From Pachyseris speciosa (lineage: Eukaryota; Cnidaria; Anthozoa; Scleractinia; Pachyseridae): a stretch of DNA of 64,000 nt. Below are positions 10,575 to 38,354 of the stretch, piece after piece. The stretch lies in assembly GCA_016490735.1 (NCBI GenBank), contig JAEMWC010000240.1, positions 97,501-161,500 of the forward strand, given 5' to 3'. Below the pieces are notes generated by a model. It searched no databases and was not told where the DNA came from. It worked only from the letters and a program-made list of their open reading frames with translations. The translations under genes and the position numbers were made by a program. Numbering within the stretch: position 1 is the first letter of the stretch; each line of letters starts with the position of its first letter.

Positions 10575-12112
10575 ATCATCATCATAAATATCCCAAGAAA
10601 ATTATCAACTGAATTTTATTTTCATGTGGACCTTAAATAATAAGCAATAAGACATAGTTTACCAACAGCTTCATGATGAGGCCAAGAAAGTTGGAGAATA
10701 ATGAATTAATGATCATTGACATATTCATTATAGAGTCTTAATTAAGAAAAGTTACAATAGAAAAAAAATAGTTGCATTAAAAGTTGCAACAAGAAAACAG
10801 TACTAAAACTTACAGCTCCGACCAACACGTCCAACAACCTTTGCTTCAGGGACATTGGCTTTGATTTGGTCCGCCAGTTCCCTATAGCGGGGAGCATACC
10901 CTCATGCACCACTACAATCACCAAAAATGTTAAAATAAGTTGTGATAAGTTAATTAAAGAGACCAAGTGCATTCAAATAGTGGTTCTTGCTATTTTGCAA
11001 GGCTGAAATTAAATGGCTTAACTACGCAAACATTTTTTCAGTTGCATTTGGGTTATTATGGTAGGTCAATCACTACATGATCACTCCGCATGAACAGATT
11101 ATGGTCTTTTTTCTTAAGTTCACAAATTATTTTCAAAAGGTTTTTTTTAAGTTATTAAAAGGGCCAGCTACTGTCTTACATACCTCTGCCACCATATTTT
11201 TCATCTGACCAAACAACTTGCAAAGGCAAATCTCTTGCTACATTTTGCTTGTTTTTACTTTTAATCAAAGGAATTGAATGAGCTAGTGTCACAGCTTTGT
11301 GCCAAACTGATCTGTACTAGCTTGATTTGTTAAAAGTGATGGTGCAACAAATGGGTTAAATTAATTTTGAGTCCCTGCCAGTTCTTATCCTAAAGTTGCA
11401 AAAGCATAATTTTTATACAGTCTGAGAAGATGAGCCTAGTTGATCTGATCAGTGTTCATATCCACTCAGGGCTTCCGAAAATAATGATCTACAGGCAGTG
11501 TGAAATTTTCGCAAGGATTTTGTTTCAAATGACTTTTTAATTGACAACATGAACAAACAATGCAACAAAATGAAAAAAAATTTGAATTGCTAATACACTA
11601 TATATATCACAGTACTTGGCTGAACATCAAAAACATCCACGCATCTCATAAAACAGCTGCAAATTATACAGCTTACATCAGCATTGACAAGCTGTTAAGA
11701 TGGGAATCCTAACTTTGAAGTTTCATTTATTCGACCACACACAGAACTTTTCATTTGAAAACCTTTCATGCCAAGACATAAGCTTACAAATATTCTCGCT
11801 GATTTTAGTTTAGATGACATGGAATGCCGCACGTCCTCCCGAACTGATTTGCCAAAGGTAAAACTAGAAAACGTTAATAAAATACATTGTACAAACAATT
11901 CTTAACACTACAACGAGATAAAAGGCGACAGTTTGAGCGAAAGTCAAACATTACAGGGGTTCAATATTCGTAGGGCGTCATATAAAATAATTTGCAAGGG
12001 GAGCATCTGTTGTCAGCAAAATGTAAAAGCTTAGCGAAGTAAGAAATGGAATTACAAATTAAATAATGTTAACCTACCAATATTCAACGGATACCTCTAC
12101 TTTTGCTGCCAT
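9853..12112 (-). CDS. Selenoprotein W-like thioredoxin-fold protein (UGA = Sec)
   Basis: Three minus-strand exons join cleanly: 12112-12078 (start ATG 12112-12110), 10911-10814 and 9929-9853. The product starts MAAKVEVSVEY then C-G-A-U-G-Y; the Cys codon is split across the first intron and U is the TGA at 10904-10902. The body continues with APRYRELADQIKANVPEAK, VVGRVGRSSSFEVTVNG and KLVFSKLEKGGFPVFKE, the classic SelW/Rdx family pattern (CxxU redox motif, SFEV, FSKLxxGGFP). About 70 residues are assigned; family members are 85-110 long. After 9853 either the exon reads through to TAG at ~9775 (26 more residues) or a further exon was missed; GTAAGT at 9852 is a strong donor but the nearest acceptor would give a 43-nt intron. 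I could not identify a SECIS element. These proteins are thought to act as cytosolic thiol redox factors. The annotation is secure for the family, moderate for the C-terminus. Confidence 0.9.
10021..10076. repeat. (TAA)n microsatellite
   Basis: About 18 uninterrupted taa units in the second intron of the selenoprotein gene. Confidence 0.95.
10257..10575 (+). mobile_element. tRNA-headed SINE, copy 1, ending in (ATT)n
   Basis: A Pol III A box (TTGGCGCAGTGG, 10268-10279) and B box (GGTTCGATTCC, 10312-10322) have normal spacing. They are followed by the body sequence gtttttctccgggtactcc, a TTGATTTGATT-rich zone and an (ATT)n tail at 10523-10573. The copy at 15030 is closely similar through the body. 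It sits in the second intron of the selenoprotein gene, opposite in orientation to it. Confidence 0.88.
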
Positions 12113-12437
12113 AATAAAGCCTGAATTCTTCGAATTTCTCGTAAAAAAGTTTACTGTGTTTGCAACTGTTCGATATTGCTCCCCTGTGTTGTGTTGTGCA
12201 GGGGCAATGGCTGAACACGCGCCCACCACCACCACTCATAAACACAGCGCTTCTTCCCTTCTTCACGTAATACTATAGGAAGTGTCTTTGTGGTGAAAAA
12301 GATGTCAATGTTGCTGGATATCGCTCTGTTGTGACTATGTTGTTGCCGTGGATACCTCGGAAACTGTTGTATGCAACTCAAGGAAAAGGAACGAGGAGAA
12401 ACGAGCTGACTTGCAGTTTGGACAGAGAGACGAATGT

Positions 12438-12932
12438 CGGTCGCCTCGCCCACAAGTTAACTCGCCTACATTGAAGTTAACTCGCCTACACGTTTCAAGT
12501 TAACTCGCCTACACATTCGGAGTTGACTTTGAAAATTCAAAAGGTGTGATTTTTGGAGTAAATGCAGAATACCGTCGGCTACTTGAAGCTTAACCCCTAA
12601 AAAAGCTGACTACATGGATACGCAGTCATTCCTTGCCAATGCTTTAAGAACGAGACACACATAAATGTCATACTACCTATACGCGGCTACTACGGGGCTA
12701 AGTAGTGGATATTTTGGGCAAATCATTTATTTGGACCCGCGTTTATTCATACCCTTTCTTGCTATTTAAATTTATATATGTTGAACCTTAAAATAATTTA
12801 ACATGAAAAGTAACTCCGAATGTGTAGGCGAGTTAACTTGAAACGTGTAGGCGAGTTAACTTCAGTGTAGGCGAGTTAACTTGTGTAGGCGAGTTAACTT
12901 GTAGGCGAGTTAACTTGTGGGCGAGGCGACCG
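12438..12932. mobile_element. Foldback element with TIRs made of aagttaactcgcctac repeats
   Basis: Left end CGGTCGCCTCGCCCAC and right end GTGGGCGAGGCGACCG are exact reverse complements. Each arm contains tandem copies of a ~16-23 bp unit (aagttaactcgcctaca): three on the left (to ~12530) and five on the right (from ~12808). The 280-bp core has no ORF. It abuts, on its right, a broken LINE reverse transcriptase. Confidence 0.85.
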
Positions 12933-12949
12933 GTTTCCCTCTTACGGGG

Positions 12950-14990
12950 TGGAAGAACATCTTTTGTTACACTGGGGCCATCGTTATGTATCAGTCAATT
13001 CCAAAAGCGCCCATCTTCCTCCCCGGGAAAAAATATAAGACTGATTGAAAGTACCATAAGCTATGCCGCACAACAGAATATCCCGAGTCTGCTGCTCTTT
13101 GGTGACTTTGAAAAAGCTTTTGACTCACTTGAATGGTCTTTCGTAAACCGTTCGCTTGAATATTTTGGTTTTGGACCATCCTTAATAAAATGGATCCGCA
13201 CTTTTTATAACAATATCGAAAGTTGCGTTTTAAATAATTGATGGGCTGCAAATTTTTAAATTACAAAGAGGCGTCAGACAGGGATGCCCTCTTTCTCCTT
13301 ATCTTTTTATCATTATCGGTCGAAATTTTGGGGAATGCAACCAGGGCTAACGCCAACATTAAAGGAATTTCAGTGAATAATTCGGAAAAAAAATAAGCCA
13401 ATACGCAGACGACACGACCTTAATTCTCAATGGTGTGCGGGAATCCTTATCCGCTGCCCTCGATATGATTTGTAAATTTGGTGAAGTGTCTGGTCTTAAA
13501 ATCAATGACAAAAAAAAGGAAGCCTTATGGATTGGATCAATGGTGGGGAACTAAGTTGAAGCTCCCACCCGAAAAGAATTTTAAATGGCCAGAAAATGGA
13601 GTTAAAGTCCTTGGAGTTTGGATTTCTACCAACGCTAATACCTCTTTAATCATGAATTATAGGGAGAAAATAGATAAAATTAGAAACGTCCTGAGCTGTT
13701 GGAAATACCGACGACTTACTTTAATCGGCAAAATTCAGGTGATCAAAAGCCTGGCGGCATCTCAACTTACATATATTTTATCACCACTAGCGACAAACCA
13801 GAAATCTATCAAGGAAACCAACGATATTCTTTACAATTCCCTATGGAACAACAAAGGTGACAAGATCAAACGTTCTGTTGAGATAAATGACTACAACAAA
13901 GGTGGCCTAAAAATGATTGATATATCTTTGTTTAATAAATCACTGAAGACTATGTGGATCAGCATTTACCTCGATGATTCGAACCATGGAAAATGGAAAG
14001 AATTTGTCGATCTTGAACCTGGAAAATATGGCGGTAATTTAATTTTTAAAGATAATCTTAACAAAGCTGACACCCACAGCACGATACCAGTAAACAACTC
14101 CTTTTTACGAGAACTATTAGAAATATGGTCAGAAATCAACTTTGAGGATGCTATGAAAACCGAACAACAATTCTTCGAACAATCATTATGGCACAATTCG
14201 TTAATAAGGATTGATAACAAACCGGTTTTCGACAAACAACTCTTTCGCCACGGAATGTTAAAAGTAAAAGATTTAATGATGGACTCGAGAAACTTCCTTT
14301 CTCTCAAGAGTGTAATGAAAGATACAAAGCACAAATAAAACCCTTGAAATATTTTGGACTTATATCAGCCCTTAGACAACACTATAACGAGAACTTCCCA
14401 AAAATACCCAGAGTTTCTTTCCCATCTGAGTCTTTCTTCAACTCATTTACTAAAAGCTTGAAAGGAAATAGGGTTGTTTACAAGAGACTGGTCGCCCTCA
14501 AAAGCTCTATATCATTGAAAAGCCAATCAAAATGGAACAGCAGTATTACTTCTAATGAAGGGACTGCTGCTGTTTGGAAAACCGCATATACCTTGGCATC
14601 CACGTGCACAAAAAGCACGACTCTTGTCAGTTTTCAATACAGACTTCTTCTTAGAATTCTGCCGACCAACATGTTTTTAACAAAAATTGGTATCAGGCAG
14701 GACACAAACTGCTCTTTCTGTAGTAACGCCCCTGAGAATTATACACATTTTTTCTGGCAATGTAATTTTGGACAAACCTGACGGAAAAACGTCTGGACGT
14801 TAACTTAACACCTCAAAACTACCCGAGAGACATCACAGTTTTTTGGGGCCTGAGGTCGGATTCTATGGAATTGTCGCTGCAATTAAACTTTTGTTTTCTT
14901 CTAGCGAGATACTACATATGGTGTCCCAAGACCAGCAATAAGATCCCAACTTAAAAACGTTTTTGGCGATTTTAAAATTTTAATTTAATA
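12950..14990 (+). pseudogene. Decayed L1/Tx1-like LINE ORF2 (reverse transcriptase and C-terminus)
   Basis: The reading frame is broken into at least four pieces. RT signatures are visible in order: FGDFEKAFDSLEW (~13100), RGVRQGCPLSPYLFI (~13268), the YADD core (SQYADDTTLILNG, ~13400) and FGEVSGLKIN (~13480). ORF 13478-14338 covers the RT thumb and beyond; ORF 14344-14781 covers the C-terminal region, ending in a zinc-binding-like C-x2-C-x7-H-x4-C (CSFCSNAPENYTHFFWQC). The 5' part with the endonuclease is missing and the copy starts right at the foldback element. L1/Tx1 affinity is judged from motif style only. No longer able to make an active protein in this copy. Confidence 0.88.
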
Positions 14991-15029
14991 TTGAAACCTA
15001 CAAACTAGGCTCAACACCGAGCCTGGGGG

Positions 15030-15321
15030 AGCAGGGTTGGCGTAGTGGTCAGTGCGCTCGCCTTCCACCAATGTGTCCCGGGTTCGATTCCCGGACTCGG
15101 TGTCATTAAGTGGGCTGAGTTTGTTGGTTCTCTACTCTGCTCCGAGAGGTTTTTCTCCGGGTACTCCGGTTTTCCCCACTCCCCCAAAACCAACATTTGA
15201 TTTGATTTCGTTTGATTTCATTTGATTTGAGTTGAGTTGATTTAATTTAACTTTATTTGTTTCTGTATTTGCTCGGCCCCACTAGCCTTTGTGCTATAAA
15301 TACTACCGAGGGTAAATAAAG

Positions 15322-15379
<58 letters not shown>

Positions 15380-15380
15380 G
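15030..15380 (+). mobile_element. tRNA-headed SINE, copy 2, with (ATT)n tail
   Basis: A box TTGGCGTAGTGG at 15037-15048 and B box GGTTCGATTCC at 15081-15091. The body matches the copy at 10257, with a longer tail that includes ggccccactagcctttgtgc and aataaaggttattatt. The same tail words bracket the Penelope-like element at 7.1-8.0 kb. It lies directly downstream of the LINE relic. Confidence 0.88.
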
Positions 15381-15635
15381 ACCGAAGAAATGGGGACCTT
15401 TGATCTCCCTAACTTAACACCAACTAGCCTCCTACAACCGATCTTGATCATTATTTACTGTACGCTCTCCCCACGTTTTGATATATGATAGTGACTATGA
15501 TATATGATAGTGACTATCATTTTTCAGCATCACGGTCTGCATTGATCTTGCAAGCTATTTCCTCCTCTCTGCACTGCGCCGGCTCTAATTCAATAAAGAA
15601 TTAAATAATCATTTTAATTTGTAAAAAGGACCTGG

Positions 15636-15652
15636 GGGGGGGGGGGGGGGGG
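15636..15652. repeat. Poly-G tract
   Basis: An uninterrupted run of about 17 G followed by cggcgg. Such a run can form G-quadruplex DNA, and its length is likely to vary between assemblies. Confidence 0.85.
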
Positions 15653-15845
15653 GCGGCGGAATGGGCGCTTTTGGAATTGATTTTCTTTTCGTTCCAGGTG
15701 TGTTCATTCTCAACTTGGTTTGCCGTAGCACCAGCCTCAGAGCCTCAGCCTCCCGAGCTGTACAGCATGAAAATTGGTGAAAGAGAGGTGAATGAAATTA
15801 GGCCTTTCTCGATTATGCTAGTAAAACTGGCATTTTATGCGTTGG

Positions 15846-16893
15846 CCCTTCGTCGGAGCGAATCGAGGAATTGTGGGTTTTGTGGGTTGTGTCATGGGAT
15901 CAGGAGAAGGCAAACAAGAGAAGACCTCAGTGTGCCAATCACTGAAGAAGAGCTTGATAAAGCATTGAAGACAACAAGATGTGGCAAAGCACCAGGGCAG
16001 GACAGTATTCCTGCTGATGCATGTGTGGAGGATGGGGGAACCCGCCTCAAAACTGGACTCCTGGAGCTGTTCAATGCATGCTGGGACACGGAATGCCTCC
16101 CCCAGGACTTCAAGAAGGGCAGAGGAGCGAATGTGGGAATCACCGCGGCATTTCTCTGCTGGTTACCGCTGGGAAGATAATGGCCAAGATCATTCTGAAC
16201 CGAATCAAGGCCATTTCAGAAGAAGTCCTCCCTGAAAGCCAATGTGGTTTTAGGGCTGGTAGGTCAACAACAGATATGATCTTCACTCTTCGCCAGCTCC
16301 AAGAGAAAGCCATTGAACAACGCCAGCCTTCTACACAGTCTTTGTTGACTTCTCTAAGGCTTTCGACACTGTGGATCGGGAAACTCTCTGGAAAATTCTG
16401 GAAGTGTACGGCTGCCCTGAGAAAGTGGTGAAGATTATCAAACTCTTTCATGAAGGAATGCTTGGAAAAGTCTCCATTGCAGGAGACTTCAGTGAAGCCT
16501 ACGCCGTCAAACAATCAGTGGAAAGCATAGAGGAGAAGCGACAGCTGGATTACCAGCGTGCTCATGAAAGAAGGCATTCCACTGCAACACTGATCAGGTT
16601 ATACATGTAGTCGCTGTAACAGGATCTGCCACTCACGGGCGGGCCTGGCTGCTCATCAGAGATTCTGCCTCACCTAACATAAACAGTCATCATCGCCTGC
16701 GATGGACTGCCGAAGAAGAAGAAGAAGAAGAAGATATACAGAAAATGGAGCTACGCTATTGGTGGTAACATGGTAACGTGAAAAACACGAATAACGTGTC
16801 TTTCACATTACCATGTTACCACCAATAGCGTAGCTCCATTTTCTGTATATAACCCATACACAACCCACAGTTCCTCGATTCGTTTCGACGAAG
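15846..16893 (+). pseudogene. Non-LTR reverse transcriptase relic nested between inverted repeats
   Basis: Between 15900 and 16670 lie frameshifted pieces of a LINE RT: TEEELDKALKTTRCGKAPGQDSIP, CGNHRGISLLVTAGKIMAKI, PESQCGFRAGRSTTDMIFTL, then FVDFSKAFDTVDRETLW. The catalytic F/YADD region is deleted; the copy jumps to a C-terminal zinc-finger-like ICHSRAGLAAHQRFC. It is flanked by an inverted repeat: 15846-15893 (cgtcggagcgaatcgaggaa...) against 16855-16893 (...ttcctcgattcgtttcgacg). The right arm is followed by gctaacgctcgaaacgtcag, a motif I associate with Penelope-like tails. The RT seems to have inserted into an older inverted-repeat unit. The clade is not assigned. Confidence 0.8.
16734..16850. 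repeat. Near-perfect 50-bp inverted repeat (hairpin)
   Basis: 16734-16783 (atatacagaaaatggagcta...) is the reverse complement of 16801-16850 with one mismatch, around a 17-base spacer. It directly follows a (GAA)n run at the LINE 3' end. An RNA from either strand would fold into a long hairpin. Confidence 0.9.
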
Positions 16894-16988
16894 CGCTAAC
16901 GCTCGAAACGTCAGCTAATCTAATCCCTGTAAGGTGGTCAATTTACATTATCAACTCCGTTGATAAACCAATTTTCGTGTTTCACTCC

Positions 16989-17033
<45 letters not shown>

Positions 17034-17466
17034 GGCATTTTATGCTCCTAGCAATTCTCGTTTTTGGCCAAAAAAAATGTTCAAATTATGCTCGATTCTC
17101 AAAATAATGCTTTTTTGGTTCCAGAAAATGCTTTGTTTTATTTCAAGCAAAACGTTTACACTCAGGCATCATGTGTGCTTATCATCAACTGATTGAAGTG
17201 AAAAGTGTTTAATTGTTTATAAAACTTTTGTCCAATGAATTAATGTTCGATTTCCTTAGCACTTACTGTACTGTGACATGACGCTGGCCTGGAGTTAGAC
17301 AACAAGAGCACAATTAATTCTAGCCAGGGAATTGCTTAACTCGCTCATGTAACGGGACCTTTGTTGTATCGCTGTTTCCTCTGCCCTTGTACTTTCCGCT
17401 GGTTGATCTCGACCTATCGTTGAAGGGACTGGTCTCCGCCAGAATTTCCTCATCTGCGAGCTGTAA

Positions 17467-18171
17467 GGGCTGGTTCACACGTGCGACGCAAATGCAAATG
17501 CAAGCGCAAGCGCAAATGCAAACGACGTTCACACGTCGAACGCAAACGCAAGGAAGGTGAGATACGCAAGCGCAGTCGAAGTCTTTTTCAAGATGGCGGA
17601 CGAGATGGAAGTTTTGATACTACTACTTTTCCTGCTTTTCGCTTACCGACTGATAAAGAGACGAAAAAGACGTGTCCAGACGTTTTTATCGTGTACAAAG
17701 TATATCGTTAGAATATAGTAGGATTAGTTCCTACTATGTGAAGGTGCCACCTTGATTTTAAAACTGGCAGGGGAAATAAACCACGCTGGGTAAAAGGGGG
17801 TGTCCCTTATGTGTTTTAATATTTCATTTTATGGGTTTGTTGTGCTTTAAACGGAATTTAAAAAAAAAACAGTGAGAAATCCCCAACCGAACCCGCACCC
17901 GTGGAAGACGACATCTTGGGTTCAACTTCAACCGTGGAGGCATGAAACAAGTGTTTTGTTACCTTGCGTTTGCATTTGCGTTTGCGTTGCCCCGGTTCAC
18001 ACGTGTGAAATACAAACGCAAGCGCAAATGCAAGCGCAAGAAAATGAAAATTTTTCCATTTCTTGCGTCGGCGCTTGCGCTTGCATTTGCATTTGCGTTA
18101 CGGTAGTTCACACGTGTATTTCCTTGCATTTGCATTTGCACTTGCATTTGCGTCGCACGTGTGAACCAGGC
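17467..18171 (+). mobile_element. PIF/Harbinger-type element with hexamer-code arms and a transposase N-terminus
   Basis: TIRs GGGCTGGTTCACACGTGCGA and its complement TCGCACGTGTGAACCAGGCT are flanked by TAA on both sides (17464-17466, 18172-18174), as expected of PIF/Harbinger. The arms are arrays of gcaaatgcaa/gcaagcgcaa hexamers read on both strands, with ttcacacgtg repeated at internal borders. An ORF from ATG 17592 starts MADEMEVLILLLFLLFAYR and continues to a basic KRRKRR run before stopping; this start resembles cnidarian Harbinger nuclease proteins, but only ~40 residues remain. The element is therefore non-autonomous. The element at 43781 has the same design. Confidence 0.8.
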
Positions 18172-18174
18172 TTA

Positions 18175-20050
18175 AGTTTCGAGAAGATTGCGCGGCACTG
18201 GCCGACGCCATCTTGTTTGAGCACGCGCGTCAACGGAATCTGAAAGTTAAGCGCTGACCATCTAGGCCCAGATTTCTTTCGAGTCAGTTCAGATGCACTC
18301 AGTTCATATTTCGGTTACAGAAATCCTTCTCTCCAACACAAAAGCAAATCATCACAATGCTTTTGAATGCTGAAATGTTAGCATTTAAAATCTTTTGAGT
18401 GCTGAAATCTAGATCAAAGTTATGCAAAATGCTAAATAATTCTAGCAATTCTTTTTTAACAGAAAAAGTGTGAAAAAAAAAAAATGCTTGTTTAACCAAA
18501 TAATGCCAAAAAAGGCTAGCATAATCGGGAAGGGCCTAAATGAAATTGTCATGGCTTTGCCGAGTTCTAGACAACAGACAAGAAGGGAAGACAAGAATCA
18601 TCAGGAAACACTAAGGACTTTAGTTGGAGATACTTACCAAGGGCCAAGGACATTCGTGGGACTCATGCCTTGATCTGTGAGAACTTGTACAAAACGTTCA
18701 AATTGTATAGAAATGCTAATAAATGACCTCTTGAGAAGTGTTTGTCTGATGAAGTTGTGCTCCGATGTCATCAAATTGCAAATTCATGAAATCTTCTCAT
18801 TTTTCGTAAAGCTCCTGTTCATCCCAACGAACTGAACCACTTAAGTTGCACACCACTGGAGGTGGGAAAATCAGGTTTTCGTTACCTGAAGGGATTGAGA
18901 ACATTTCTAACCCCAACCTTGAACCCAGGCTCTCTCTCTCTCTCTCTTTTCCTCCCTTGTCATCCTCGAACCCAGGCTCTCTCTTTTTGTCCCTTGTCGT
19001 CTAGAGAGAGAGAGAGAGAGATCTCTCTCGACGACAAGGGAGGAAAAGAGAGAAATCCTGGGTCCGAGGTTGATCTAACCCCACTCCCTCCCTACTCTCG
19101 GCATTCGCTTCTCGCAATACAACTCTCTCTACAACCTCCACTCTAACCAAGGAAACAGTAGCAACGTTGCACGGATAAATATATGCAAACGGCTCCTACA
19201 ATTGCAGAATATTTTAAGTGCGAATCCAAATACACAGATGCTCCTTGGAAACTTTTCAGTAATGTTTTGAGGTTTGAACTTGTGTTTTTCCTCAGTCAAT
19301 GCGCGTACATGTGGTACAGAACAATTGAAGGTTGTTCATACGTCTCGAAGTTTCGCGGGGGAACCAGTGACACTGCAAAACCGTCTGTTTTCGCAGGCGA
19401 CTCCGCCTTTAGACTGCATTCAAACGTCGTATGGAAACGGCGTTAAAACGTATATTCCTGATGACTAACACGAAAACTGAAGACGGAGAGTAACAGAAGA
19501 GACAATGTCAAACTAAATACCAACTTTTAATCCTAAAACTGTGCTAAAAACATAATTTACAAAAAAAATATCTTAGGTTCCAATGTACCAAACACTGTAC
19601 GTTGTCCAAGGACCTGAAAAGGAAACATCATGAAGTAAGTACAAAGCAAAAATAAATCTCAAAACCAACAACCAACGCTACTTAACTAACACCAGAATCA
19701 ATTTTTTTAAAACGATCACATCTAAGAAGATTCCACCTTACGGGTCATTCTACTTTATACGACTCTTAAAGTATAATCGATCTAGAAACTTAAGATATGA
19801 TTTGGACGTGATGTAGAAGGCGAAACAGTCGGTTTTTGAACGCGCGAGCCTCACACGCCCGCAGTGTGAAAGGTTTGGAGCGAGAGTGAAAAAGTAGAGT
19901 GAGACTCCCCAGTCTCACTTGATGAGACCTCGCATTCGACCAACGCACAAATACGGCTGTTTTGCAGTCTAGACGTAATGTAAAATGCTAACGAGCCCTG
20001 TAGCAATAAGGACGGTCGAAATTGAAGTGACACCGCGTGAATTGAAGCGA

Positions 20051-20132
<82 letters not shown>

Positions 20133-20392
20133 GGTGAGTGGATTGATGTCTTGTGACCACAACAAAGCCCTGATTATTAGTTAACACTTGATAATAATCA
20201 GAAATTTCTAACACGGTCACTGTACGTTGCGACGACTGCCTTGCGAAGGCGAGAGCGTCCCTTTCCTTGGTGCATTCATGGTTTCCTCGACATCTAACAT
20301 ACGGCATTCCAGACCTTGTTTGCCAAGGTAACGAGCGCATAGCTTATCGACTAACTCTCTGCCTCATCCTGATACCAACCATTACTTCATGT
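18175..20392. other. Intergenic sequence downstream of ILF2, with simple repeats
   Basis: No host exon was recognised. It contains a (CT)n/(GA)n inverted repeat at 18925-19077 (tcctcccttgtcatcctcga against gacgacaagggaggaaaaga) and a long (TA)n run at 20053-20126. Part of the right end must be ILF2 3' UTR on the minus strand; no poly(A) signal was identified with confidence. The ORFs listed in this stretch have no recognisable domain. Confidence 0.6.
20053..20126. repeat. (TA)n microsatellite, ~74 bp
   Basis: Uninterrupted alternating TA, prone to cruciform extrusion and length change. It lies within the probable ILF2 3' UTR or just beyond it. Confidence 0.95.
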
Positions 20393-36440
<16,048 letters not shown>

Positions 36441-36453
36441 GATTATGTACAAA

Positions 36454-36760
36454 CTATGGGAGGAAAAAACACCATAAACACGGTCAATATTAAACAACAA
36501 CAGCTTTACGAAGCTCTTACTTGAAGCTAAATCACACAATGATCGTATCTGTTACACGCCGAGTGATTTATCACGGGAATGTGGCAAGATCCTTGCATTT
36601 CAATATCCCCAGGACAGTAAAAAACGCTGAATAGTAACAAGAAAAGCAAAGTATCCCTCGCACATACCTTGAAAACGAAAAATTAAAGTGCTTTTCAGCG
36701 ATAAATAACAAACGATTTCTTCCCGGCGTGTGTTGGCTGTTGTCACATGGATGGTTATCC
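36454..36760 (-). promoter_or_regulatory. ILF2 5' UTR intron and promoter region
   Basis: Just upstream of the start codon an acceptor (ttcctcccatag) ends a short 5' UTR intron at 36454; a donor CAA|GTAAGA places its upstream exon at 36521 and higher. This gives a 66-bp intron. The exact transcription start is not visible. The region around 36750-36900 is GC-richer than its surroundings. Confidence 0.6.
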
Positions 36761-38354
36761 GGGAATTTACGAGGGAGCGATTTTCCTCGTCATATAATCG
36801 ACCGCCACATGTCCAAAGGAAAGGCGGAGCAACCGGCTGCGGTAGCAGGGTAGGGTGGGGGCAATGCTGGCTCTTCAAATTATTCGACATGGTGGCATGC
36901 ATCATTTTGAAGGAATTGGTAGGAAGGCATTAAATAGTAGGGGCAATGTAACTGTATTCGTGGTAACACGTTCTTTTATACAAATTTTGTGTGCCATATA
37001 AACTCTTGTTGTTAGGCCATCGTAGCTTGCCAATTTTCATGACAAACTAACTGATTGGCGGTTACATCAGAAAAAGAGATTTTAAACTTCAAATTCCTAA
37101 ATTACATGTAACAAACATTGTATCACAGTATTTTCTGGAAAACTGGTATTTGGAGGGAACAAAAGTGCCAAAATTTTGAGGGGAAGGAGGGCAAAATCAA
37201 AAGCGGTACTGTTTCACTACTTGACCGGCGGCACACTGCTCTACATACATGACATATGCTGCCACTCCGGCGAAGAGTTTAGGAAAATTAAAGTCATTTT
37301 TAATAATACCGCAAAGCAAAGGGATGGCGGTACCCCCTTCGAAGAAAAACAATTTGCATAGAGTCATTTATGCGGTAGATAACAAACAACCCACGTGCAC
37401 AGGGCACTATACACTGTCTTTTTGTATCGCGCTCTGTTTGGTAGGACGTTTTCTCTTCGCGGTCCTTGTGCTTCAAGTTGGTTATCACGGAGAGTGAAGA
37501 ATGTCTTTCCGCAAAAGAACAAAGAGCTGACTAAACACAGCGATGCACCACTGTACCCCACACCTTAATGGTATCTTATGAGTCCACTGAGAAGTACATT
37601 GCGCGCCGGCTGCTCGGAGGTGAATAGTACTCTTAACCAATCAGAGCGCGCGAAAAGCAGTATTCACTTGTGTGGTACTGATACTAATCGTGAATAGCGA
37701 ACAGTGAATAGCAAAAAGTCTGGAATAGTGCGAATACAGGACCGAGCAAGGGGAGGGGCTGGGGGGTGGGGGGCGTTAGCCCCCCACCCTCACCCCTCTC
37801 TTTTCAACAGTAAAAAGTAACAATTGAAGTTATACTTAAAAAATCGAAGTTACTTTTCTATTTAACGTTTTACCGAAAACTGATTATTTCTTGGATTTCC
37901 GGTATTCCTTGTTCCTTGTTTTTCGGTAGTCTTGTTACACTGTTAGGTTTTAAAATTCTTTTTGACACTGTTGAGTTAAAATTGCTGTCATGAGGGCAAT
38001 GGTATGTTGAGTTGAGCTTTGTGGATACGTTACTAATTAAACCACACCATATTAGTTTTAAATGCATTTCCAGTCATTTCAGACAACCTTAATTTAAAAA
38101 TTTCCCGGGGGAGCATGCCCCTAATCTTGTTCCCAAATCCTACTTGCGATTGCGCTTGGCCGTGGAAGGTCTAACTAGCATGCCCCCGGATCCCACTAGT
38201 TGACTCACGCTAACGCCTTCGACATCATATTACAACTTACAGCACGATACTAGCATACCATACCTACATACTACATGTTACTTACTTACGTTACTTACAG
38301 GAGGCTTACATGCTATTGCAAAAACAAAACAAAATAAATAAATAAGAAAAACGT

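Noticed and set aside
12066..12453. Plus- and minus-strand ORFs around the start of the selenoprotein gene
   Set aside because: They are other frames across the 5' UTR and first exon; the spliced minus-strand frame explains the conservation.
19851..20340. Minus-strand ORFs with (YI)n
   Set aside because: Translation of the (TA)n repeat; no domain or splice support.
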